Shown here: positions 43,634 through 53,700 of the stretch, piece by piece
Numbering within the stretch: position 1 is the stretch's first letter
Layout: every line of letters begins with the position of its first letter
Source of the DNA: an uncultured Bifidobacteriaceae bacterium
GTDB lineage: Bacteria; Actinomycetota; Actinomycetes; Actinomycetales; Bifidobacteriaceae
NCBI GenBank assembly: GCA_947253155.1
Contig: CAMXYK010000007.1
Location: 1 to 64,000, forward strand
Direction of reading: 5' to 3'
Length of the DNA stretch: 64,000 nt
Notes under the pieces: generated by a model
The model's database searches: none
What the model saw: only the letters and a program-made list of their open reading frames with translations
What the model was told of the DNA's origin: nothing
Position numbers and translations under genes: made by a program

Positions 43634-46249
43634 CTAGCGCAAGGAAGCGTTGTAGTGCTGCACTCTAAGCGTGCGGCGCGAAGAATCGAGGCCGCCGAGC
43701 ACCATGCGGCGCAAAGCCTGATCCGCATCCTTATGCTCCTCCAGCCACTTCTCACCGCGCGCAACCAGCTCCTCAACCGGCGCATGCACAGGATACAAGC
43801 CCTCAATCAGAGCCTCAGCCATGTGGAATGTGCGATTCTTCCAAACCCAATCAATATCCGCAAAGTAGCGCTCTGCGTAAGGCTTAACCAAATCGCCCTT
43901 AGCTGTGCTTGCAAAGCCTGCAACCACTGCACCCATTTGCATATTCGTCAAATCGAGATTGCGCAAAGCTTGATCCCAAGCCCAATCCTTAGCTTCTGCT
44001 GTTGCGCGCGCCGCACGAGCTTGGTAAGCGTATTCGCGATTTTCAGTAGTGTCGCGCTTTTGAAGTTCCGCGTCAATTCCAGCTTCGTCCAATTCGTTTA
44101 CGCCTGCGAGCGCAATAAGAATGCTCCAACGCAAGTCGTTGTCGATTTCCAAGCCTTCCAGATCCACGGATCCGTCAAGCAAGCCGTTAGCTACGCGCAC
44201 AAACTCAGCATCTCCAACTTCGCCGTAGCCAAGATACGCTTTAAGCAACTGGAACTGTTCGTCCGAGCCTGCCGAAGCTACCAAAGCCAACTGCCACAAT
44301 TCGTGAGCAACATGCTTTGCGACTTCTGCTTGACGCTCAGGCACTACGTAGTGGCTTGCGGTTACTTTTACTTGACCAAGAGCATAGCGGAAAGTAGTTG
44401 ATTCGCGCTCTGTTGCCAAAGCTTTAAGGCTGAGTTCCACGAAGCGTTCTGCTGGGAATTCTGCGTCGCGAGTCATATCCCACAATGCGAGCCAAATAAG
44501 CGAGCGAGTCAAAGAATCCTTGAAACGATACAAGTTTTCTGCAGCAAATTCAAGCGACTTTTCGTCGAAGCGAATCTTCGTATAAGTCAAATCGTCGTCG
44601 TTTACAAGAATAAGCGCAGGCATTTTCTCGCCGCGAGCTTCCGCAACTTCCGTAACTTCGCCGTCAACGTCGAGTTCGATTCGCTTCGTGCGCTTGATTT
44701 CGCCAGTTGCTTCGTCCAAATCGTAGAAGCCAACAGCCAAGCGGTGCGCGCGAAGAACAGGATGCTCAGCCGGCGCGCTCTGACGCAAACGCAAGGCAGC
44801 AATCGTGCCGTCGCTTGCTTCTTCAACTTCCGTAGAAATCGTGTTAATTCCAGCTTTTTCAAGCCACTGAGCGCTCCAAGCTTTCAAATCGCGTCCGCTT
44901 GTAGTCTCCAATTCTTGAAGCAAATCCGCCAAAGTTGCGTTGCTGTAAGCGTGCTTGCTTAAGTAATTGTGGATTCCTGCAAAGAACTTTTCGCGACCAA
45001 CGTAAGCTACGAGCTGCTTCAAAACGGAAGCGCCCTTTGCGTATGTGATTCCGTCGAAGTTGACGGAAGTATCGTTCAAATCGTTGATTGGAGCAACGAT
45101 TGGGTGCGTTGTTGGGAGCTGATCTTGATTAAGCGCCCAGCTTTTTTCGCCGGAATTGAAAGTGCTCCAAGCGTCGTGCCATTCTGTTGCTTCAGCGGTG
45201 GCAAGAGTTGAGGTGAATTCTGCGAAGGATTCGTTAAGCCACAAGTCGTTCCACCACTTCATTGTTACGTAGTCGCCGAACCACATGTGTGCAAGCTCGT
45301 GCAAAACTGTTACAACGCGGCGCTCAGCATAAGCGTCCGTAACTTTGGATTCAAACACGTACTGGTCGCGAATTGTAACCATACCAATGTTTTCCATAGC
45401 GCCAGCGTTGTATTCTGGCACGTAAATCTGATCGTACTTTGCGTACGGATATGGCACTCCCCAAGTCTTCGCGTAGAAAGCAAAGCCCTTCTTCGTAATA
45501 TCAAACAAGTAGTCAACGTCTTTTGCGAAAGCGTCTTTAAGCGCTTGACGGCAGTACATTGCCATTGGTACTACACGACCGTCCTCGTTTTGGTATTCCG
45601 TGTGCCATCCAGCGTAAGGACCTGCGCAAATTGCAGTTAAGTAGGAGCTCATTTTTGGAGTGGACTCAAACACCCAGCGTTTCATACCTTCTACAGCGCC
45701 ATTTTCCAAAGTGCCAGCTTCGGTTTCGCGGCCTTCCAGCGCGGTTTCGCTTTTAACCGGCATGTTGGAAGTCACGATCCAGCTTTCTGGAGCGTCTACT
45801 GTAAAGTCAAAAACAGCTTTTAAATCTGGCTGATCAAACACAGCATAAACGCGGCGAGCATCCGGAACTTCGAACTGCGTATACAAATAAACGTTTCCGT
45901 CGGAAGGATCAACGCTTCTGTGCAAACCTTCGCCCGTGTTGGAATACTGGCAGTTTGCTACAACTTCTACAGTATTGTGTTCAAGCAGATTTGCGAGCGC
46001 AATTCGGCTGTCTGCAAAAACTTTAGAAACGTCAAGAGCAGTGCCGTTTAATACCACGGATTCTACGCTATTTGCAATCAGATCAAGGAAGCTTTCCGAA
46101 CCTGCTTTTGCATCGAACTCAATCTTCGTGCGCGAAGTAAAATCGCGGCCGCCTTTGCCTAAATCAAGCGCAACATCGTAATGAATTGGCATTTTGATAG
46201 CGTCGAAACGCTCTTTAGCTTCTACGCGAGTAAGATTTGCTCCTGGCAT
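43634..46249 (-). CDS. pepN: Aminopeptidase N (M1 zinc metallopeptidase)
   Basis: Broad-specificity aminopeptidase that clears peptides in the cytoplasm. GAMEN near residue 280 (substrate N-terminus exopeptidase motif) and HELAHMWFGDYV-N18-E near 313 (HExxH zinc site) are clear, and the 871-aa length matches the long actinobacterial PepN with a C-terminal ERAP1-like domain. ATG at 46249 with GGAAGG upstream. It sits downstream of rnj in the same orientation, separated by 23 bases, so an operon is likely. Confidence 0.95.
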   Translation of the reverse strand: MPGANLTRVEAKERFDAIKMPIHYDVALDLGKGGRDFTSRTKIEFDAKAGSESFLDLIANSVESVVLNGTALDVSKVFADSRIALANLLEHNTVEVVANCQYSNTGEGLHRSVDPSDGNVYLYTQFEVPDARRVYAVFDQPDLKAVFDFTVDAPESWIVTSNMPVKSETALEGRETEAGTLENGAVEGMKRWVFESTPKMSSYLTAICAGPYAGWHTEYQNEDGRVVPMAMYCRQALKDAFAKDVDYLFDITKKGFAFYAKTWGVPYPYAKYDQIYVPEYNAGAMENIGMVTIRDQYVFESKVTDAYAERRVVTVLHELAHMWFGDYVTMKWWNDLWLNESFAEFTSTLATAEATEWHDAWSTFNSGEKSWALNQDQLPTTHPIVAPINDLNDTSVNFDGITYAKGASVLKQLVAYVGREKFFAGIHNYLSKHAYSNATLADLLQELETTSGRDLKAWSAQWLEKAGINTISTEVEEASDGTIAALRLRQSAPAEHPVLRAHRLAVGFYDLDEATGEIKRTKRIELDVDGEVTEVAEARGEKMPALILVNDDDLTYTKIRFDEKSLEFAAENLYRFKDSLTRSLIWLALWDMTRDAEFPAERFVELSLKALATERESTTFRYALGQVKVTASHYVVPERQAEVAKHVAHELWQLALVASAGSDEQFQLLKAYLGYGEVGDAEFVRVANGLLDGSVDLEGLEIDNDLRWSILIALAGVNELDEAGIDAELQKRDTTENREYAYQARAARATAEAKDWAWDQALRNLDLTNMQMGAVVAGFASTAKGDLVKPYAERYFADIDWVWKNRTFHMAEALIEGLYPVHAPVEELVARGEKWLEEHKDADQALRRMVLGGLDSSRRTLRVQHYNASLR

Positions 46250-46272
46250 ATGTACCTTCCTTATATTTTTTC

Positions 46273-48069
46273 TTATTTTTGATTATTTTCCGAAATATCC
46301 GCAACTACCGGCACAAGCATAGGCTTTCTGCGCAAAGCGCGAGCAACCCAACTACCCAAAGTGCGTCGCATAATCTGCTGCAACTTATACGTATCGTGCT
46401 CTCCGCGCATCATAGCGTCCTGCAATTGCTCAACAATTTGGTAACGAACCTTCTCAAAATCAGCCTCGTCTTCAGCAACAGCATTCAAGAAAATCTTAGG
46501 ACCGGAAACCACGTTCGCATGCTCAGTATCAACTACAACAAAGCTCGAAACGAAGCCTTCTGTGCCCAAAATCCTGCGCTTTTCAAGCTCCTCGTCCGTA
46601 AGCTCGCCGACGGAATCGCCATCAACGTAAACGTATCCGCAAGGCACAGAGCCAACAACTGCAGCGTTTCCGTGGTACAAATCAACCACATCGCCGTCTT
46701 CAGCCAAAACAACATTCTTTGGATCAACGCCAGTTTTTACTGCAATCAACCCGTTTGCAACCAAGTGACGATGCTCGCCGTGAATTGGCATAGCGCATTT
46801 TGGCTTAACAATGTTGTACAAGTACAAAAGCTCGCCTTCATTGCAATGGCCAGACACGTGAATTGCCGCATTATCCTTATTAATTACGCGCGCACCAAGT
46901 TGCACAAGCTTATTAATAACTTTGTAAACTTCGTGCTCGTTTCCAGGAATAAGCGAGCTTGCAAGAATAACAGTATCGAATTCGTCAATAGTAATATCTT
47001 TGTGGCTGCCATCCGCAATTCGTCCAAGAGCTGCCATCGGCTCGCCTTGCGAACCCGTGCACATGTACACAAGCTTGTCGTCCTGAATATCCTTTGCTTG
47101 CTTTAAGTCCACAACAGTGTTTTCAGGAATATGCAAGTAGCCAAGATCTGCCGCAATCGACATATTGCGAACCATCGAACGGCCCACGAACACAACTTTG
47201 CGCCCAAACTTGTGCGCTGCGTCAACTACTTGCTGCACGCGATGCACGTGGCTTGAGAAGCTAGCAACAATAATCTTTCGAGTTGCTGTAGCAAAAGCGC
47301 GATCCAAAGCAGGCCCAATAGAAGTTTCTGGCTTCACGAATCCCGGAACTTCAGCGTTTGTGGAATCTGCCATAAGCAAATCAATACCCTGCTCACCTAA
47401 GCGGCCAAATTCCACCAAATCTGTAATACGGTGGTCAAGCGGAAGCTGGTCGAGCTTAATATCACCAGTATCAATAAGCGTTCCGGCTGGAGTTTTTACG
47501 CAAACAGCAAGCGCATCCGGAATAGAATGCGTTACTGTAATAAACTCAAGATTAAACGGACCAACCTTCATCTTATCGCGGCCTTCAACGCGAGTAAGCT
47601 TCGGCTCAATATGATGCTCCTGGCACTTTGCTTCCACAAAAGCCAAAGTAAGCTTCGAACCAATAAGCGGAATATCCGGACGCATCTTAAGAAGATACGG
47701 CACTCCACCAATATGATCTTCGTGACCATGCGTTAAAACTAAAGCTTCAACTTTGTCAAGACGATCCTGAATATAGTGGAAATCAGGAAGAATTAAATCA
47801 ACTCCCGGCTGCTCTTCTTCCGGAAAAAGCACGCCGCAATCAATAAGCAAAATATGGCCGTTGTACTCAATTACGTTCATATTTCGGCCGATTTCACCCA
47901 AGCCACCAAGCGGCACAATTCTCATTGAACCTTTGCGATATTTTGGCGGCGCAATAAGCGCACCTTCACGCTGATCGTTTACTACAGGAGGAAGCACTTT
48001 GCCGCTGCGATGAGCGGAATTAGCTTTTTCTTTACGAGTTTTTGTATTTTTTCTTAATTCAGTTGACAT
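46273..48069 (-). CDS. rnj: Ribonuclease J
   Basis: Metallo-beta-lactamase/beta-CASP ribonuclease, 5'-3' exonuclease and endonuclease in mRNA decay and rRNA maturation. HGHEDHIGG near residue 113 binds two zinc ions, with DSTNAEV and later GHCNEGEL typical of RNase J; the beta-CASP domain follows. N-terminal 40 residues are basic. The ATG at 48069 is chosen because GTGAG lies eight bases upstream; two other starts (48075, 48102) are possible. Same operon direction as pepN. A structured element lies just upstream (48260-48532). Confidence 0.95.
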   Translation of the reverse strand: MSTELRKNTKTRKEKANSAHRSGKVLPPVVNDQREGALIAPPKYRKGSMRIVPLGGLGEIGRNMNVIEYNGHILLIDCGVLFPEEEQPGVDLILPDFHYIQDRLDKVEALVLTHGHEDHIGGVPYLLKMRPDIPLIGSKLTLAFVEAKCQEHHIEPKLTRVEGRDKMKVGPFNLEFITVTHSIPDALAVCVKTPAGTLIDTGDIKLDQLPLDHRITDLVEFGRLGEQGIDLLMADSTNAEVPGFVKPETSIGPALDRAFATATRKIIVASFSSHVHRVQQVVDAAHKFGRKVVFVGRSMVRNMSIAADLGYLHIPENTVVDLKQAKDIQDDKLVYMCTGSQGEPMAALGRIADGSHKDITIDEFDTVILASSLIPGNEHEVYKVINKLVQLGARVINKDNAAIHVSGHCNEGELLYLYNIVKPKCAMPIHGEHRHLVANGLIAVKTGVDPKNVVLAEDGDVVDLYHGNAAVVGSVPCGYVYVDGDSVGELTDEELEKRRILGTEGFVSSFVVVDTEHANVVSGPKIFLNAVAEDEADFEKVRYQIVEQLQDAMMRGEHDTYKLQQIMRRTLGSWVARALRRKPMLVPVVADISENNQK

Positions 48070-48579
48070 ATTCATCTCACTACATCTTGCGCAATTGCGC
48101 ACTGTTTTCTAGTGTACCGTTAGGACTCAACTCACGCGACAGACTTTAGATTCAAAATCTGCGCGTAAAACTGGCAGTAGCTCTGTACTTTGCAATAGTT
48201 GCTAGTTTGTCTTACATTTTGTTTGCTTCATCATTCATTCATGTGGATACTAGTGTGGTAGAGATTTGAGATTTTTCGCACTGAACGAAGGCGGACGTCA
48301 GAGCCGAAGGCTGCTGACAAGCCGAGCGAAGAAGAAAAATCGAAAAATCTCTGCGATAAAACACGGTTATTAAAGATTAAACACGCAGAGTTTGGGGAAT
48401 TTCTCTACGAGCAATAAAAGAGGACTGAGGAAGCAACGTTCTTTAAAGAACAAAGCAGACAGTAAAAGCCTTTAACAGCCAGAGCGACGAAGGACGGGAA
48501 CTTGCGAGGAGAGAAATTCCCCAAAACTCGCGCCACAGTAAACGAGTACGCAAAATAACCTATCATTTCCTTTACACAG
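48070..48579. other. Gene-free 510 bp with two structured elements (C and copy B)
   Basis: No credible gene. Element C at 48260-48354 has arms AGAGATTT and AAATCTCT and, inside, GATTTTTC/GAAAAATC, with a central hairpin GTCAG-AGCC-GAA-GGCT-G-CTGAC. Copy B at 48384-48532 has a 16-bp perfect clamp, TTTGGGGAATTTCTCT with AGAGAAATTCCCCAAA, extended by GAG/CTC and CGC/GCG past single-base bulges, enclosing the 97-nt core shared with 9451-9547 (inverted). Between rnj and the MFS gene. Confidence 0.75.
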
Positions 48580-49971
48580 CTATCGCTTTTTAAGCACGAC
48601 TACAATAAACCACCCAAGTGCGGCTATAGGAATTGCCGTAAGCGTCGACATCCACGGCACCATCATTCCAGCGTGCGCACTCCACGCGTCAATCGCCGCA
48701 CCCGCAGCCATCGAGCCCAAAGAGCATCCCACAGCTGAAGCAGTTGGCAGCCACGAAAGCCCTTCCGTAAGAGATTCTTCCGGCACTGTTGCTTTCACAA
48801 TCAGATTTCCAGTAGCAAAAATTGGCGATACGCAAAGTCCGGAAAGTACTTCAAAAACGCTCATAAGCATAAGCCGATCCAGATTAAGATTCATAAGCAC
48901 GTAGCCAATAGTTAGCACAGTTAAGAACACAATAAGATGCGACCAGTTAGATCCGCGGAATTTATGCGATCCGAAAATTATTGCGCCCACAAGCGATCCG
49001 CACGCAAACAGCGCAAGTTGCATACCAATAAAATGCTCAAGTCCTTGCGCTTTCATAGCAGCCGTAACAGACACGTCAAAAGCGCTAAAACTCATATTAA
49101 ACACAACGAACATGAGCACAAGCGGAATAATTCCGCGGTAAAGCAGCACGTTTTTGCCGCGCTTTTTTGGATGGTGATTATGCAATTGTTTAAGACTAAA
49201 TTTGTCAATAAACTTGCGCTTAGAATTTTGTTTTTGCGATTCTGATTCGACTGCAGAGATTTCATTTTCTTTTTGAGATGCGATTAATACGTCAACATCT
49301 TCAGCTGCAGCAGTTGGAACTTCCACTACTTTAAGCACTGCAGGTTGAGTATTTTTAAGCGAGAAGAACCACGCTCCGCCCAATCCGCTTGCAAATACTG
49401 GCACAAATAATTGCGAAACTGGATGCACGGAAGTTGCAAGCCAAGCTGCCAAAATAGGACCTAATATAAACACAATCTCATCGATGCCAGATTCTAAAGC
49501 ATACGCTACGTTTAGCAAAGAATCGTCGTCTTCCGCACGAAGTGTATAAGCCCAACGCGTACGCACTAACGCTCCAAAAGCAAACTGCGTAACGCCCATA
49601 ACAATCGCAAGCGCAAAAAGAAGCACGAGTGAAACTCTAAATAAAGCAGCAAACGCAAAAGAAAGCATTGCAATAACTTGCGCACTTAACGCAATAACAC
49701 CAACTTTGCGCTGACCAAAACGGTCAAAAAGCTTAGCATAGACTGGCGTTACTGCAGCTTGCGCAAGAACGTATGATGCAGACATTGCTCCAGCAACAGT
49801 CCAGTTATTGTACAAATGATTAAGTGCAAGAACAATTCCTAAAGCAATCATCGACATTGGCAAACGTGCAATTGCTCCAGAAATGCAAAAAGCTCTAGCT
49901 CCATTTAGTGAAAATAGTCGCGCATATTGCGAAATTATTGTGGACTTCTTTCCTGTCGTTTGAGACGACAT
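48580..49971 (-). CDS. MFS transporter
   Basis: Major facilitator of 463 aa, about 12 membrane helices split 6+6 by a cytoplasmic loop (about residues 215-265) rich in Ser/Glu/Lys. The KLFDRFGQRKVG loop between helices 2 and 3 is the MFS motif A type. No substrate signature; drug or sugar efflux are possible. ATG at 49971 with GGAG 12 bases upstream. The gene for a GNAT protein ends 25 bases upstream, same strand, and adnAB lies beyond, so these may be one transcript. Confidence 0.85.
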   Translation of the reverse strand: MSSQTTGKKSTIISQYARLFSLNGARAFCISGAIARLPMSMIALGIVLALNHLYNNWTVAGAMSASYVLAQAAVTPVYAKLFDRFGQRKVGVIALSAQVIAMLSFAFAALFRVSLVLLFALAIVMGVTQFAFGALVRTRWAYTLRAEDDDSLLNVAYALESGIDEIVFILGPILAAWLATSVHPVSQLFVPVFASGLGGAWFFSLKNTQPAVLKVVEVPTAAAEDVDVLIASQKENEISAVESESQKQNSKRKFIDKFSLKQLHNHHPKKRGKNVLLYRGIIPLVLMFVVFNMSFSAFDVSVTAAMKAQGLEHFIGMQLALFACGSLVGAIIFGSHKFRGSNWSHLIVFLTVLTIGYVLMNLNLDRLMLMSVFEVLSGLCVSPIFATGNLIVKATVPEESLTEGLSWLPTASAVGCSLGSMAAGAAIDAWSAHAGMMVPWMSTLTAIPIAALGWFIVVVLKKR

Positions 49972-49996
49972 AAATTGTGTTACTCCTTTTTATTTT

Positions 49997-50686
49997 TTAC
50001 GCTTTAGTGTTTGAACGCGCATTCGCACGTTTTGAACGCACCATCGGCTCCCCCGAATAAATATACAAATCTTCAACTAAAGATTTTGCGCGCTCAATAT
50101 CGTAAGGATGATCTTTATGAAGCCAAGACGCGTCTTTACTAAGCCCGTGATAATCGTAAAAACTCACATCGCAAGCAGAATCCGTGTGCAAATAGTAGCG
50201 ATTTACGCCATTATGTCGCAGCATGTGCATTGTGCGCCTCCACAATCCGCCGCCAACACCATGACCGCGAGCATCCGGAGAAACTAGGAACAATTCCAAT
50301 TCAGCTTGAGTCAAATCATTAATATGCGATTTTGCTTCAAGCTTAGTTTCTAAAGCGCGCATTGCGTACGCTTCTTCTAAAGCGCGCGCGTAATTTTCGT
50401 CATTTTGCGATTTCATTTCGCGCTCTTGATCAAGAAGCATTCTTCTTACTTCTGGGAACATAACGGGAGCGTCAAAAACTCGCGCCAAAAGCAATCCCAT
50501 AAATTTTCCGTCAACTTCAGCAATAGTTCCGTGCGTAGAAGGCTCTAAATAGTGCAAAACGAATCTGCGCGAAAGGCTTAAAGAAGCGTCCTGACCAACT
50601 TCTTTAGAAATGCCCCAAGTGCGCTCGTATTCTTTTACGATTGCGTCAATATCGCCTAATTTTACGTCGCGAAATTCTACAGTCAT
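49997..50686 (-). CDS. GNAT family N-acetyltransferase
   Basis: Protein of 229 aa with the GNAT acetyl-CoA loop RGHGVGGGLW near residue 140 and the strand LFLVSPDA before it; the start MTVEFRDVKLGD is typical. Substrate unknown. The C-terminus is basic (RSKRANARSNTK). AAGGAAA lies before the ATG at 50686. Its 3' end is 25 bases from the MFS gene and its 5' end 24 bases from the adnB stop. Confidence 0.82.
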   Translation of the reverse strand: MTVEFRDVKLGDIDAIVKEYERTWGISKEVGQDASLSLSRRFVLHYLEPSTHGTIAEVDGKFMGLLLARVFDAPVMFPEVRRMLLDQEREMKSQNDENYARALEEAYAMRALETKLEAKSHINDLTQAELELFLVSPDARGHGVGGGLWRRTMHMLRHNGVNRYYLHTDSACDVSFYDYHGLSKDASWLHKDHPYDIERAKSLVEDLYIYSGEPMVRSKRANARSNTKA

Positions 50687-50710
50687 GACTTTTCCTTACT
50701 CATAATTCGT

Positions 50711-53700
50711 TTATGCGTCATCATCATCGAGGGAGATTAACGTGTCAGAATGTAACTCGGCAAGGATTTCATCTTTTGTTTTTGCTTCCGTTTTAATCTC
50801 TCGTTCACATTCATCCGCTATATTTACATAGTAAAGGGTGGCGTCGATAGCCTCAAGCGGCACATTCGTCATAAGCGAAAGTAGCAAACGATACCAGTCT
50901 AATTGGCCAAGTTTAAGAGCAATATCTTGCGGATTTGTTGGTTTTTTGCCTGTTTTCCAATCAACAACCGTATATATTTTGCTCGAATCGTTTTCGTCTA
51001 ATCCGCCTGCAAAAACAGCGTCGAGTTTTCCGTTAATAATTTGATCGCCCAATTCTGGCACATGCGCCACAATTGGCTGCTCAGCTGCAATAGGACGACG
51101 ATGCGCCCATTTTGAAGTAGCTAATCGCTTTTCCCAAATTAATAATTTACGCTCAGAAGAATTTATTGAAGATTTTCCGGAAGATTTTCCGGAAGAATTT
51201 TCAGCTTGCGTAAGTTTTTCAAGTTGCGCAAGTTTTTCAGAAATACTTTCAAAAACATCATATTGCACAGAATTTTGATTCGCGCATCCAGCTTTTATAA
51301 ACTGCTCCGCCCAAGCGTGGAATCGCGTTCCCAAGCTTGCAGCCGGCGAAGCAATGCGCGGAATAGGGCGAATAATTGCCATCCATTCGTTTCGCAAACG
51401 CTTAGCATCCGCGTTATTAAAATCTTTATTTCCTTGCAAATAATCGTTATTAAACGTTGCTCGCCTTTGCACTGCAGTAACATTTACATTTTCGCCTTTA
51501 GAAAGCTGTTCTGCTCGGTTTTGCAAAGCGTGAATATTGTGATACCAATCAATTTGCGGCATCAAATCAGCATCTTGCACTAAAGCTTGAGCTCGCGAAA
51601 GCAATAAATTATCTTTAGAAGTTTCATTATTTGCATTATTCGCATTATTTGCATTATTTAATTTTGCAAAATCGGCATCTTCAGAAAGATTTTCGGTTAT
51701 ATCTGCAGATTTCCGCAAAACGTCCCTTATAGTTTTTGTCAATGAATTTGGCCAAGCTAATAGTTGCTTTCTATTCTCGCTTGGTATTTCACTTGGCTCG
51801 CTAAATAATTTCGCAAAATCAGAAGCTAAATCGCCCACAACATATCCCAATTCGCTAGAAGAATTCTTCACTGCAAAGGTTTCTTCGCCAAATTGCTTAA
51901 TTGCGTCATTCATTTCATTGAAAAAAACGGAAGGCTTTTTTGCGCGAGAAGATGCGCTATTATCCGCCGCGCTATTCGCAGAAGCCGCGCTATTTGCAGA
52001 AGCAGCTAAATCACCAGCAGCAGCACCAGAATCACCAGAATCCGCCGCTGCCATAGCATTCGTCTGACTACAAGTCACAAGAGCCGCAAACTTCGCACGC
52101 GTCAAAGCAACATACATAAGATGCCGCTCGTCAATATGCAAAGCTCGCCCACGCTCCTCTACTTGCGAAAGCGGCAACGTGCCGGTTTTCATTGCAGCAT
52201 CGTAAACTTCGCGCGCTTCTAAAGGAATCGCCTCCGTTGGAGCAGATTCGTGCTCGTAGAATTTTCCAGCCAAATCAAGCATTGCTTGCGCGCGAGAGCC
52301 ATATATTTCCGCGTCAATTTCTTCAACGCTTTCCATATTTTTTAAGCATTCTTGCGGATTCATACTTGCGATTAAATCCGCATCGTGAGGAAATCGCGGA
52401 AGAATATCCGCATCAACTCTCATCGGCACAGGCACTTTCGATGCGATTTCAAGAGTTGCGTACGCGCTTTCAAAATACGCGTCATTTTGTTGCGTTTGCT
52501 TTACACGCAAACCGTCACCTTGATTGCTTGGAAAAGCTCCCTCGTTAAGCCCCACAATCGCAACTGCCGGCCATTCCAAGCCTTTCGACTGGTGAATTGT
52601 CATCAAAACAACGTCAGCAGGCTCGTCAACAGACGCAGGCTGATCGTCAATTTTGTCAATATTTTGAATCCAATCCATAAATCCGCGCAAAGTAGGCTGC
52701 GTAAAATCGCTCATTTCCTGCAAATACGAATCAGCAAGAGTAAATATTGCGTCGGAAGTGCTGCGCATATCGTGCAACAATGTGGCATTAGTAGAATTGT
52801 TGTTCATAAGCGCGTTGGAAACAGCCACATCAATATCAATATTTAGACTTTCAATAGCTGTGCGCACAATGTCATGCAAAGAAGCAGATTGCGCGCGCTG
52901 GACAGCGTCCAAAATTTGCCCTACGCGAAGAACCGCATCATAAGCTTTAGCAGATAAAGTATTTTTAAGATTTGAAATACTAGGATCCGCGTACGCTTCA
53001 AGCAGAACATCCGCAATAAAAACTCCACCGTGAATACTATTCGTCTGCTCACCTTTAGATTGCTGCTCTTGCACAATCTTCCCCCACTTTTCGCGAGGCG
53101 CTTTAGGATCTGCCAAACCAGCTTGCACTAATGCACGAAATATGTATTCAACATTTTCCGAAGTTGCAATATTAGCTATAGTTTTTAAATCGTCAGTATT
53201 AAGCGAAAAACGAGGCGTTGCAAGAAGTCGCATTAAAGCTGAAGTATTCGTGTGATCAGCTGACACAGCAAGAAGAGATAGAACGTCTTTTACTTCCGGC
53301 TTTTCAAGAAGAGCAGAATATCCAACTGTTAAAGTGCGCAAACCTGCTTTTTGCAACGCTTCTTCGTATAACGCAATATTTGTTTTACTACGAAATAGCA
53401 CTGCAACTCTAGCTGAAGAGGAATTAGCGGAATTAGCGGAATTTGCAGAATTAGCGGAATTAACAGCGTCTTTTTCGCATAACGCAGTATTTTTAACTTT
53501 ATTAACGAATCGCACAACTGCTTCAATTTCTTGATATTGCGTAGGCGTATTTAGCACTGCCAACATGCCGTTTGGAGCATTTTCAAGATATTGCAAATTT
53601 TTAACTTCTACTTCTGTAGATAACGCGCTACTTTTGCGAAGTGCAGGCACGCGCAACGGCTTAGTAATAGCGTTTGCAGCTTGCAAAATAAGCCTAGAAT

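Noticed and set aside
46237..47106. 289-codon plus-strand frame opposite rnj
   Set aside because: Antisense shadow; no start signal.
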